This document shows positions 18,971 to 28,168 of a stretch of 64,000 nt of DNA, in pieces (the first letter of the stretch is position 1; each line of letters begins with the position of its first letter). Origin of the DNA: Methyloceanibacter superfactus (lineage in GTDB: Bacteria; Pseudomonadota; Alphaproteobacteria; Rhizobiales; Methyloligellaceae); NCBI RefSeq assembly GCF_001723305.1, contig NZ_LPWF01000004.1, positions 207,515 through 271,514 on the forward strand, in the 5' to 3' direction. The notes beneath the pieces are model-generated. The model saw nothing but the letters and a program-made list of their open reading frames with translations. It had not been told where the DNA came from and did not search any database. The position numbers and the translations under genes are program-made.

Positions 18971-19942
18971 GTGGCTGTTCAACTCAACAATCAAGCACTG
19001 GTGACCATTTACGGAGGCTCGGGCTTCCTCGGGCGGCACGTGGTGCGCGCCATCGCGCGAACCGGCGCGCGGATGCGGATCGCGGTCCGGCGGCCAGAGC
19101 TCGCGGGCCATCTCCAGCCGCTCGGCAGCGTCGGCCAGATCAATCCCGTCCAGGCCAATGTGCGCTTTCCCGACTCGTTGATCGCCGCGGCCGAGGGCGC
19201 CGACGCGGTTATCAACCTCGTCGGCATCCTGTTTCCGACCGGCAAGCAGAGCTTCAAGTCCGTTCAGGACGAAGGCGCGCGTCATGTCGCCGAAGTGGCG
19301 AAGGCCAGTGGCGCGCGCAGCCTTGTGCATGTCTCGGCCATCGCGCCGACGCCGATTCGCCGTCCGTCTATGGGCGCAGCAAGGCGGCGGGCGAGGCGGC
19401 GGAGGCCGTGTTTCCCGAGGGCGGTCATCCTCCGCCCGTCGGTGGTGTTCGGGCCGGAGGACGATTTCTTCAACCGCTTTGCGGCACTGGCGCGCCTGTC
19501 GCCGGTGCTGCCGCTCATCGGCGGCGGCCGGACCAAGTTCCAGCCGGTGTTCGTGGGCGACGTGGCGCGGTCCGTGGTGGCGGCGCTCACCGGGCTTGCG
19601 TCCGCCGACAAGCCCTACGAGCTCGGCGGGCCCGAGATCCTCACCATGCGCGACGTCATGGAGCGCGTGCTCGACTACTCCATGCGCGAGCGGCCGCTGA
19701 TGCCGTGGCCCTTCTGGCTCGCCAAGCTGCAAGCCGCCTTCCTGCAATGGCTGCCCACCCCGCCGCTCACGGTCGACCAGGTGCGGCTGCTGCAAAGCGA
19801 CAATGTGGTGAGCGATGCGGCGATCAAGGCCGGGCGCACGCTGCATGGCTTGGGGATCGAGCCGGTGCCGGTGGCATCCGTGGTGCCCGATTATCTCGAG
19901 CAGTTCCGGCCGCGCGGCCAGTTCTCCGTCTACAAGCCGTAA
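18971..19942 (+). CDS. Complex I NDUFA9 subunit family protein (compensated frame breaks)
   Basis: NAD(P)-binding atypical SDR related to the mitochondrial complex I subunit NDUFA9, conserved in alphaproteobacteria. GTG start at 18971. The nucleotide-binding glycine motif is YGGSGFLGRHVVRAIAR; ADAVINLVGILFPTG follows. Between about 19350 and 19420 the reading is out of frame: the correct protein there reads DSPSVYGRSKAAGEAAEAVF, including the family YxxxK. After that AVILRPSVVFGPEDDFFNRF continues in the original frame. One lost base at the first point and a two-base loss (GC) at the second would explain it. About 324 aa when repaired. Confidence 0.87.
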   Translation: MAVQLNNQALVTIYGGSGFLGRHVVRAIARTGARMRIAVRRPELAGHLQPLGSVGQINPVQANVRFPDSLIAAAEGADAVINLVGILFPTGKQSFKSVQDEGARHVAEVAKASGARSLVHVSAIAPTPIRRPSMGAARRRARRRRPCFPRAVILRPSVVFGPEDDFFNRFAALARLSPVLPLIGGGRTKFQPVFVGDVARSVVAALTGLASADKPYELGGPEILTMRDVMERVLDYSMRERPLMPWPFWLAKLQAAFLQWLPTPPLTVDQVRLLQSDNVVSDAAIKAGRTLHGLGIEPVPVASVVPDYLEQFRPRGQFSVYKP

Positions 19943-19957
19943 CGCGTTCGTCCGGTC

Positions 19958-20755
19958 CTAGGTGTAGATCATCACCAGCAGGAAGCCGCCGAGCACCATC
20001 CGGTAGAGCACGAAGGGCAGGAAGCTGATGCGCCGCACCAGCGCCATGAGGAAGGCGATGGCGGCGAGGCCGGCGAGGAAGGTCAGGGCGGCGCAATAGA
20101 CCGCGTCCATGGTGATGGTATCGCCGCTCGCCAGCGCATCGCCGACGGTGAGCACGCCGGCGCCGGCGATGGCGGGAATTCCCAACAGGAAGGAGAAGCG
20201 CGCCGAATCCGGTCGGGTGAAGCCCAAGAAACGCGCCGCCGTCATGGTGATGCCCGAGCGGCTCGTGCCCGGGATCAGCGCCAGCGCCTGGGCCACGCCG
20301 ATGAGCAGCGCGCTTTTGAGGGTCATGTTGCCGATGGTGCGCTCCTGCGGCCCCACCGTGTCGGCCACGAGCATGAGCAGCCCGTACAGAATCGTATTCC
20401 AAGCGACGATCGTGACGTTGCGCTCGAGATCGCCGATGCCGAATTTCTTGAGGAAGAGCCCGAAGGCGACCGCCGGAATCGTCGCCAGCACGATGTAGAT
20501 GGCGAGGCGCCCGTCGTCGGTGACCTTGCCCTTGAACAGCTCCAGCCCGCCAACCGTGATGCGCCAGACATCCCGCCAGAAATAGATGAGAATGGCGAGC
20601 AGGGTCCCCAGATGCACCATGACATCGACGAACTGGCCTTGGTCGGGCCAGTGCATGATATTGGGGATGAGAATCAGGTGACCTGAGGACGATATGGGCA
20701 GGAATTCCGTGATGCCCTGCACCACGGCAATCACGATGATCTGCTCTATCGTCAT
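19958..20755 (-). CDS. uppP: Undecaprenyl-diphosphatase
   Basis: Integral membrane phosphatase (BacA/UppP) that recycles the undecaprenyl carrier for peptidoglycan synthesis. At 265 aa with about eight hydrophobic segments. Signature motifs: GITEFLPISSSGHLILIPNI near residue 15-35 and LALIPGTSRSGITMTAARFL near residue 165. Start ATG at 20755 (MTIEQIIVIAVVQGITEF). It converges with the NDUFA9-like gene (15 bp apart) and diverges from the GST gene. Confidence 0.96.
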   Translation of the reverse strand: MTIEQIIVIAVVQGITEFLPISSSGHLILIPNIMHWPDQGQFVDVMVHLGTLLAILIYFWRDVWRITVGGLELFKGKVTDDGRLAIYIVLATIPAVAFGLFLKKFGIGDLERNVTIVAWNTILYGLLMLVADTVGPQERTIGNMTLKSALLIGVAQALALIPGTSRSGITMTAARFLGFTRPDSARFSFLLGIPAIAGAGVLTVGDALASGDTITMDAVYCAALTFLAGLAAIAFLMALVRRISFLPFVLYRMVLGGFLLVMIYT

Positions 20756-20855
20756 GGCCCCTCGTCGTGCGGCTTGTTCGGCGCGCGTGCAGGTTCTATA
20801 CGAGGCTCTGGCCCCGCGCGATTCATTTTGGAACGAATAGCCGCCTAAGCCATCA

Positions 20856-21542
20856 ATGGCGAATCTCCTCCACCATCCTCTATGTGCCTTCTCGCGGTCA
20901 ATTCGCCTGGCGCTCGCCGAGTGCGGCGTCGAGGCCGAGCTTGTGGAAGAACGGCCCTGGGAGTGGCGGCCGGAGTTCCTGGCGATCAATCCCGCCGGCA
21001 CGCTGCCCGTTCTGGTCACCGACGACTACGGATCGCTGGCGGGCACATACGCCATCTCCGAATATCTCGAAGACACCGTTGATGAGCGAGAAAAGCGCGG
21101 TTTTCAGCCATTTCCCGGGGATGCGGCGGCGCGCGCCGAGGTCCGGCGGCTGGTCGACTGGTTTCACCGCAAATTCCACGACGAGGTCACCGATTATCTG
21201 GTGGTGGAGAAGGTCTTCCGCCGTTTCGGGCCGCAAAGCACCTCGCCGAATATGGAGGCCATGCGCGCCGGGCACGACAATCTGCGCTATCATCTGACCT
21301 ATATCGGCCATCTCACCGAGACGCGCAGCTGGCTGGCGGGCGACGCCATGAGCTTCGCCGACCTGGCCGCGGCCGCTCACCTCTCGGCCCTGGACTATCT
21401 CGCGGAGGTGCCGTGGGAAGAGTTCGAGCCGGCGAAGAATTGGTATGCGCTGTTGAAATCGAGGCCGTCCTTCAGGCCGCTCCTGCAGGACCGCGTTGCA
21501 GGCTTCACCCCTTCGGGGACTTATGCCGACCTTGATTTCTAA
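20856..21542 (+). CDS. Glutathione S-transferase family protein
   Basis: A 228-aa GST. The thioredoxin-fold N-terminal domain reads MANLLHHPLCAFSRSIRLAL with the cis-Pro region INPAGTLPVLVTDD and the GSH-contacting ISEYLED. The all-helical C-terminal domain contains LAGDAMSFADLAAAAHLSAL, the conserved capping-box region of GSTs. Substrate unknown. It is followed closely by queG on the same strand. Confidence 0.88.
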   Translation: MANLLHHPLCAFSRSIRLALAECGVEAELVEERPWEWRPEFLAINPAGTLPVLVTDDYGSLAGTYAISEYLEDTVDEREKRGFQPFPGDAAARAEVRRLVDWFHRKFHDEVTDYLVVEKVFRRFGPQSTSPNMEAMRAGHDNLRYHLTYIGHLTETRSWLAGDAMSFADLAAAAHLSALDYLAEVPWEEFEPAKNWYALLKSRPSFRPLLQDRVAGFTPSGTYADLDF

Positions 21543-21567
21543 CGCCGCGCGCCCCCGGGAGCTGGGC

Positions 21568-22686
21568 ATGGCGCAATCCCTGAAATCGAAGATCGCCGAT
21601 GCGGCCAAGGCGCTCGGCTTCGATGCGGTGCGCTTCACGGCGGCCGACGCCGCTCCGGATGCCGGCGCAAATCTCGACGCGTTTCTCGCCGAGGGACGCC
21701 ACGGCGACATGGGCTGGCTCGCCGACACCGCCGACCGCCGCAAGACTCCCCGCGCGCTTTGGGCGGATGCCCGCAGCGTCATCCTGCTCGGACTCAACTA
21801 TGGGCGCGGCGGCGATCCGCTGGCCATTCTCGACGAGCGCTCGCGCGGCGCCATCTCCATCTACGCGCAAGGCGCCGACTATCACGACGCCATCAAGACC
21901 AAGCTCAAGAGTCTCGCCGTGCAGGTCCAGATGCTCGCCGGCGGCGAGGTCAAGGTCTTCGTCGACACAGCACCAGTGATGGAGAAGCCGCTCGCCGCCG
22001 AAGCCGGACTCGGGTGGCAAGGCAAGCACACCAATCTCGTGTCGCGCGAATTCGGGTCGTGGCTGTTTATCGGCTCGATTTTCACCAGCGTGGAGATCGC
22101 TCCGGATGAGGCGGAAGACGATCATTGCGGCGCGTGCCGGCGCTGTCTCGATATTTGTCCGACCGGCGCGCTCCCCTCGCCCCACCGCATGGATGCGCGC
22201 GCGTGCATCTCGTACCTCACCATCGAGCACAAAGGGCACATCGCGCCGCGTTATCGTGCGGCCATGGGCAACCGCATCTTCGGCTGCGACGACTGCCTCG
22301 CCGTGTGCCCGTGGAACAAGTTCGCGCAAGCTTCGCATGAGGCGAAGCTCGCGGTGCGCGCCGAAAGCGACAACCCGAAGCTCGCCGAATTGCTGACGCT
22401 CGACGATGCCGCCTTCCGCTTGCGGTTTCGCGGCACGCCGATCAAGCGCACGGGTCGCGACAGATTCGTGCGCAACGTGCTCATCGCCGCCGGCAATTCG
22501 CGTGACGTCGACCTCGTGCCGCTGGTGGAAGCGCGGCTCGACGATGACTCGCCGCTGGTGCGCGCCATGGCGGTGTGGGCCTTGGCGCGACTGGCGCCCG
22601 CCCGGCTGCAAGCGTTGCGATCCGCGTTCGCTGCTAACGAGACCGATCCGGCGGTGCGCGACGAATGGCTGGCGGTGGCCGCGTGA
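21568..22686 (+). CDS. queG: Epoxyqueuosine reductase
   Basis: Cobalamin- and 4Fe-4S-dependent enzyme for the last step of queuosine tRNA modification. It has two ferredoxin-type clusters: CGACRRCLDICPTGAL and GCDDCLAVCPWN. The DUF1730 N-terminal domain includes SVILLGLNYGRGGDPLAILD and VKVFVDTAPVMEKPLAAEAG. A C-terminal HEAT-like segment (VEARLDDDSPLVRAMAVWAL) follows. Start chosen at MAQSLKSKIADAA (21568), which has GGGA upstream; ATG 21523 overlaps the GST gene. 372 aa. Confidence 0.94.
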   Translation: MAQSLKSKIADAAKALGFDAVRFTAADAAPDAGANLDAFLAEGRHGDMGWLADTADRRKTPRALWADARSVILLGLNYGRGGDPLAILDERSRGAISIYAQGADYHDAIKTKLKSLAVQVQMLAGGEVKVFVDTAPVMEKPLAAEAGLGWQGKHTNLVSREFGSWLFIGSIFTSVEIAPDEAEDDHCGACRRCLDICPTGALPSPHRMDARACISYLTIEHKGHIAPRYRAAMGNRIFGCDDCLAVCPWNKFAQASHEAKLAVRAESDNPKLAELLTLDDAAFRLRFRGTPIKRTGRDRFVRNVLIAAGNSRDVDLVPLVEARLDDDSPLVRAMAVWALARLAPARLQALRSAFAANETDPAVRDEWLAVAA

Positions 22687-23552
22687 GCCGGTTGTTCGCC
22701 TTCGGCCTCGGCTTCTCGGCGCAAGTCCTGGGCGCGCGCTTAGCGGACCGCGGCTGGGAGGTCGCCGGCACGGCACGCGACGCCGACAAGATCGCGCAGC
22801 TCCGAGAGCATGGCTACGCGGCGACGCGGTTTGCCGGCGACCGGGACAATGCGGATCTGCCGCCGCTCCTGGCCGGCACCACCCATCTGCTCCACTCGAT
22901 TCCCCCGGGGCCGGACGGCGACCCGGTGCTGAATGCGTATCGCGAGGAGATAGCCAAACTCGGGAGTTTGGAGTGGATCGGCTACCTGTCCACGGTCGGC
23001 GTCTATGGCGACCAGCAGGGCCGCTGGGTGGACGAGGGCACGCCGCCCAAGCCGAACAGCGCGCGCACCGAAGCGCGTGTCGTGGCCGAGCAAGCCTGGA
23101 TCGATTTCGGCAAGGAGATTGGCGTGCCGGTGCAGGTATTTCGTCTCGCGGGGATTTACGGTCCGGGGCGCAGCGTGTTCGACAAGCTCGCGGCCGGAAC
23201 GGCGCGGCGGATCAACAAGGACGGCCAGGTGTTCAGCCGCATCCATGTGGACGATATCGCGACGGTACTCGAAGCCTCAATGGCGCGCTCGCGCGCGGGC
23301 GCGATCTACAATGTCGCCGACGACGAGCCGGCCGCGCCGGGCGATGTGGTCGCGCATGCGGCGGCGTTGATCGGGGTTGAGCCGCCGCCGGAAGTCGCCT
23401 TCAAGGACGCCGACATGACGCCCATGGCGCGCAGCTTCTATGAAGGCAGCCGCCGCATCGGCAATGCGCTGATCAAGTCGGAGCTCGGCGTGACGCTGCG
23501 CTACCCGACCTATCGCGAGGGACTCGCTTCGCTTATGCCGCGGGATCGGTAA
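22683..23552 (+). CDS. SDR family NAD(P)-dependent epimerase/dehydratase (YeeZ-like)
   Basis: An atypical short-chain dehydrogenase of about 289 aa. Start GTG at 22683 (VSRLFAFGLGFSAQVLGARL), overlapping the queG stop as GTGA. Its Rossmann glycine pattern is G-L-G-F-S. Other segments are IGYLSTVGVYGDQQGRWVDE, VFRLAGIYGPGRSVFDKLAA and FSRIHVDDIATVLEASM. The YxxxK catalytic pair is not obvious, as in the YeeZ group. Function unknown; coupled to queG. Confidence 0.82.
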   Translation: MSRLFAFGLGFSAQVLGARLADRGWEVAGTARDADKIAQLREHGYAATRFAGDRDNADLPPLLAGTTHLLHSIPPGPDGDPVLNAYREEIAKLGSLEWIGYLSTVGVYGDQQGRWVDEGTPPKPNSARTEARVVAEQAWIDFGKEIGVPVQVFRLAGIYGPGRSVFDKLAAGTARRINKDGQVFSRIHVDDIATVLEASMARSRAGAIYNVADDEPAAPGDVVAHAAALIGVEPPPEVAFKDADMTPMARSFYEGSRRIGNALIKSELGVTLRYPTYREGLASLMPRDR

Positions 23553-24330
23553 CGGCCAGGCTCGCGACCGTTGCTTCGAGGCGGCGCAGTTGGTCGGGTT
23601 GTGACAGGCGGTGATCGCCGTCCTTCACGAGCGTCAGCTCGACATCGTCGCCCGCCACTAGATCGACAAGTGCCAGCGCATGCTGCCAGGGCACGTCCGT
23701 GTCGCGCATGCCTTGTAGGATGCGCAAGGGCGCGCCGATCTCGATGCCGCCGTCTACCAAGAGATGGTTGCGGCCTTCCTCGATCAGAATCTTGGTCAGC
23801 GGATACGGATCGTCATAGTTCGACGGCGCGTAGAAGACGCCCTCGGTCTCGACGATGGCCCGCGTCTTCGCCGACATTTTCTCCCACATGAGCTTTTCCG
23901 TCATGTCCCAGGCGGGTGCGATGAGCACGAGACCGGCAAGCGGCGTATGGCCTTCCTTGGCGAGGGCGCGCGCCAGCAGAAGCGCGATCCAGCCACCCAT
24001 GGAGGAGCCGACAACGATCACGCGGCGGCCTTCGAGAAGGCGGAGCATGGCGGCCGACTCCTCGAGCCAGTCGCCGATGGAGGCTTCGAGGAGATTTCCC
24101 GGCGACAGGCCGTGGCCCGAATAGTCGAAGCGGAGCATGGCGTGCCCCTGGTCGGCCGCCCAGGCGGCAAGGGTTTCAGCCTTGGTGCTCGCCATGTCGG
24201 AGAGGAAGCCGGAGAGCCACAAAATCGCCAGGCCGGAGCCGTCCGCGCCCGGATCGCTCCAGCGATAGGCCAGACGGCGGCGTTTAGGCCCTTGGCCAAT
24301 CTCGATGAATTGTGGTTCCTGAGTGTCCAT
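23533..24330 (-). CDS. Alpha/beta hydrolase (ABHD10-like)
   Basis: A 265-aa cytoplasmic alpha/beta hydrolase. The nucleophile elbow is VIVVGSSMGGWIALLLA (Ser in GSSMGG), preceded by the oxyanion region LWLSGFLSDMASTKA and MLRFDYSGHGLSPG. The acid Asp is likely in ILQGMRDTDVPWQHAL and the His in LVKDGDHRLSQPDQL. Start ATG at 24330 (MDTQEPQFIEIGQGPKRRR). This layout matches serine esterases such as ABHD10. It is divergent from the glycosyltransferase and overlaps the SDR gene tail by 20 bp. Confidence 0.85.
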   Translation of the reverse strand: MDTQEPQFIEIGQGPKRRRLAYRWSDPGADGSGLAILWLSGFLSDMASTKAETLAAWAADQGHAMLRFDYSGHGLSPGNLLEASIGDWLEESAAMLRLLEGRRVIVVGSSMGGWIALLLARALAKEGHTPLAGLVLIAPAWDMTEKLMWEKMSAKTRAIVETEGVFYAPSNYDDPYPLTKILIEEGRNHLLVDGGIEIGAPLRILQGMRDTDVPWQHALALVDLVAGDDVELTLVKDGDHRLSQPDQLRRLEATVASLAVTDPAA

Positions 24331-24378
24331 TCGAATTAGCGCTAGCGCGAAACGGGTTTTTCGCCAAAGACGAGGGTA

Positions 24379-25605
24379 ATGGCAGAGGTGACCATAATGC
24401 AGGTCGTGCCGCGGCTGGAGACCGGGGGCAGCGAGCAATCGACCATCGAGATAGCCGAAGCGCTCATCCGCGCCGGCGCGAACGCTCTCGTTGCCACCGA
24501 AGGGGGGCGCTTGGCAAGCGCGGTCACGCGCGCCGGCGGCGAGATCATCGACCTGCCCATGGCGAGCAAGAATCCCATCACCATGCTCGCCAATGCGCGA
24601 CGGCTGGCGAAACTCGTGAGGACGCGCAACATCGCGCTGCTGCATGCGCGCAGCCGGGCGCCGGCATGGAGCGCGTTGATGGCGGCGCGGATGACCAACC
24701 GTCCGCTGGTGACGACCTATCACGGGACCTACGGCAAGCCGGGTCCGGTGAAGGCGGTCTATAACGGCGTCATGGGACGTGGCGACCGCGTCATCGCCAA
24801 TTCCAATTACACGGCGAATCTTGTGGCCTCGCGCCAGCACGTGGCGCGCGACCGCATTCGCGTCATCTATCGCGGGATCGACGGGGCGATCTTCGATCCG
24901 TTCGTGGTGCCGCCGGGACCGGTAGCGCGGCTACGTGAGAGCTGGGGCGTGGAGCCGGACCAGAAAGTGGTGCTCCACGGCGCGCGGCTTTCCAGCATCA
25001 AGGGACAGCGGCAGACCATCGAGGCGATCCACCGGCTGGACCGCGAGGGCGCGTTCGAAGGCGGCGTGGCCGTCTTCGTCGGCGAGGGGCTACGGGAAGG
25101 CTACCGCCGGGAGCTCGCCGACCTGATCGCCAGCTATGGGCTCGAGGACAAAGCCCGGCTGGCCGGTCATTGCGGTGACATGCCGGTGGCCTTCCTCGCC
25201 GCCCATACGGCGCTGGTGCCGTCGCTGGTGGCGGAGACCTTCGGCCGGACCAGCATCGAGGCGCAGGCATGGGCTGCCCGGTCATCGTCTCCGATATCGG
25301 CGCGCTGCCCGAGACCATCGTGTCGCCGGCGGACGACCCGGCCGGCTTCACGGGCTATTTGGTGCCGCCGGGCGATGTGGCCGCGCTGGCGGAGTCGATC
25401 AGGACGGCTCTGGCGCTGACGCCGGCGGAGCGTGAGGCGATCGGGGCGCGGGCGCGGGCGCGGGTCGGCGCGAATTTCGATCTGACTCAAATGCCAGTCG
25501 AAGACGCTCGCCGTCTATGACGAGTTGCTTGGGACGGACCTTGCGCGGCTCTTCGAGCACCCGCCCCTCTACGAGCCGGCCGAGGCCACGGGGGACCGCA
25601 CCTGA
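24379..25605 (+). CDS. Glycosyltransferase family 4 (two apparent frame breaks)
   Basis: GT-B-fold glycosyltransferase. The N-terminal acceptor domain starts MAEVTIMQVVPRLETGGSEQ. RVIYRGIDGAIFD and KVVLHGARLSSIKGQRQTIE open the nucleotide-sugar domain. SLVAETFGRTSIEAQA is the EX7E region, where the frame breaks near 25268 and resumes as GCPVIVSDIGALPETI. A second break near 25497 (one extra C, or two lost bases) restores SKTLAVYDELLGTDLARLFE to a TGA at 25603. Repaired length is about 408 aa. It resembles LPS or exopolysaccharide glycosyltransferases; sugar unknown. Confidence 0.86.
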
Positions 25606-25733
25606 TGCAGTGAGCGCCGCCGCCTTGCACGGCGTGGCTTGTCAGGCCTATTTGCCATCCTGTAGAACCTTTGGACTTGGTAACAGTTGTCAAAGCGCCC
25701 CGTGCCTCGCCGCGGCGAGGGCGCCCGTTCAAT

Positions 25734-25750
25734 AGAGGAGAACGAACATC
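25734..25750 (+). promoter_or_regulatory. Ribosome site and AUC start of infC
   Basis: AGAGGAG at 25734-25740 is a strong Shine-Dalgarno sequence. The codon at the right distance (7 bp) is ATC at 25748-25750, in frame with infC. The first in-frame ATG (25763) is 22 bp away and has no site of its own. Rare start codons (AUU, AUC) are the basis of IF-3 autoregulation. Confidence 0.75.
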
Positions 25751-26284
25751 GTAAGACGGCCCATGAAGCTCACCCCCAACCGGGGAGGCCCCCGTGTCAA
25801 CGAGGGCATCGACACTCCAAAAATCCAGCTTATTGACGCCACTGGCGAGAATGTCGGCGTGGTCGAGATCGAAGACGCGCGCGCCCGCGCCGTGGAAGCC
25901 GGGCTCGACCTGGTCGAGATCTCACCCAACTCCGAGCCGCCGGTCTGCAAGATCCTGGATTACGGCAAGTATAAATATCAGGCGCAGAAGAAGGCTGCCG
26001 AGGCGCGCAAGAAGCAGCGCACCGTCGAGATCAAAGAGATCAAGATGCGGCCAAATATCGATACGCACGATTACGACGTGAAGATGCGCTCGATGAACCG
26101 TTTCTTCGAGGAAGGCGACAAGGTGAAGGTGACGCTCCGCTTCCGCGGCCGCGAAATGGCCCATCAGGAGCTCGGCACCCAACTGCTGAACAAGGTGAAG
26201 CAGGACACCACGGAAATCGCCAAGGTCGAGTCGGAGCCGCGCCTGGAAGGCCGCCAGATGGTCATGGTGCTCGCCCCGCGCTAG
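25748..26284 (+). CDS. infC: Translation initiation factor IF-3
   Basis: Binds the 30S subunit and checks the start codon and initiator tRNA. From an ATC start it reads (M)[19 protein letters not shown], matching the MRRP opening of rhizobial IF-3. The N-domain has [20 protein letters not shown], the linker [20 protein letters not shown], and the C-domain [20 protein letters not shown] and [13 protein letters not shown]. 178 aa from ATC; the ATG at 25763 would give 173. It heads infC-rpmI-rplT-pheS-pheT, the standard order. Confidence 0.96.
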   Translation: MVRRPMKLTPNRGGPRVNEGIDTPKIQLIDATGENVGVVEIEDARARAVEAGLDLVEISPNSEPPVCKILDYGKYKYQAQKKAAEARKKQRTVEIKEIKMRPNIDTHDYDVKMRSMNRFFEEGDKVKVTLRFRGREMAHQELGTQLLNKVKQDTTEIAKVESEPRLEGRQMVMVLAPR

Positions 26285-26443
26285 ACGTTCAGCCGCTTGC
26301 AATTGGGGACTATTCCCCTCTATAAGCGCGTTCCAAGGAGCCGCCCGGCAGGGCATGCCGTGGCGGCTCGCATGCTTTCCAGCATCAAGTTCAAGAATGC
26401 CGGGTGGGCCTCGCCTGCCACGGCCAAAAGTTAAGGAAGCCAA

Positions 26444-26647
26444 ATGCCCAAGCTCAAGTCAAAGAGCGGTGCCAAGAAGCGATTCAAGATCACGGCTACC
26501 GGCAAGGTGAAATGCGCCCAGGCCGGCAAACGTCACGGCATGATCAAGCGGACGACGAAATTCATCCGCGATGCCCGGGGAATGATGGTCCTCGCCGACG
26601 AAGACGCCAAGACCGTGAAGAAGAACTTCCTCCCCTACGGCCGCTAG
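26444..26647 (+). CDS. rpmI: 50S ribosomal protein L35
   Basis: A 67-aa basic protein, [20 protein letters not shown] followed by [20 protein letters not shown] and the C-terminal NFLPYGR. This is full-length bL35. It lies 159 bp downstream of infC; this gap is GC-rich with hairpin potential (GCCGCCCGGCAGGGCATGCC near 26340) and may carry the L20-responsive leader known in other bacteria, although no specific structure was confirmed. Confidence 0.97.
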   Translation: MPKLKSKSGAKKRFKITATGKVKCAQAGKRHGMIKRTTKFIRDARGMMVLADEDAKTVKKNFLPYGR

Positions 26648-26683
26648 GCCCAGGGCGAGACCTCACAACGAAGGAGCACCGCA

Positions 26684-27043
26684 ATGTCACGTGTGAAACG
26701 CGGCGTTACAGCCCATGCCCGCCACCGCAAGGTGCTGAAGGCAGCCAAGGGCTATTACGGCCGCCGCAAGAATACCATCCGCGTCGCCAAGCAGGCCGTC
26801 GACAAGGCAGGCCAATATGCCTATCGCGACCGCAAGGTGAAGAAGCGCACGTTCCGCGCTCTGTGGATCCAGCGCATCAACGCCGCCGCGCGCGCCAACG
26901 GCATGACCTACGGACGGTTGATTGACGGGCTGAAGAAGGCCGGGATCGAGCTCGACCGCAAGGTTCTGGCCGATATGGCCGTGCACGAGCCGCAAACCTT
27001 CCAGAGCCTGGTCGAGGCCGCCTCAGCCGCCGCGCGGGCGTAA
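26684..27043 (+). CDS. rplT: 50S ribosomal protein L20
   Basis: A 119-aa early-assembly 23S rRNA-binding protein: [60 protein letters not shown] and the C-terminal [21 protein letters not shown]20 can repress its own operon in other bacteria. It follows rpmI by 36 bp with an AAGGAG ribosome site and precedes pheS. Confidence 0.98.
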   Translation: MSRVKRGVTAHARHRKVLKAAKGYYGRRKNTIRVAKQAVDKAGQYAYRDRKVKKRTFRALWIQRINAAARANGMTYGRLIDGLKKAGIELDRKVLADMAVHEPQTFQSLVEAASAAARA

Positions 27044-27079
27044 GGGCGCCCGCTTGGCCGGGGCGAGGAGCCGCACGCC

Positions 27080-28166
<1,087 letters not shown>

Positions 28167-28168
28167 CC

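Noticed and set aside
26285..26443. Defined L20 leader between infC and rpmI
   Set aside because: The gap is GC-rich and can fold, but I cannot recognise the specific pseudoknot or pairing of a known leader.
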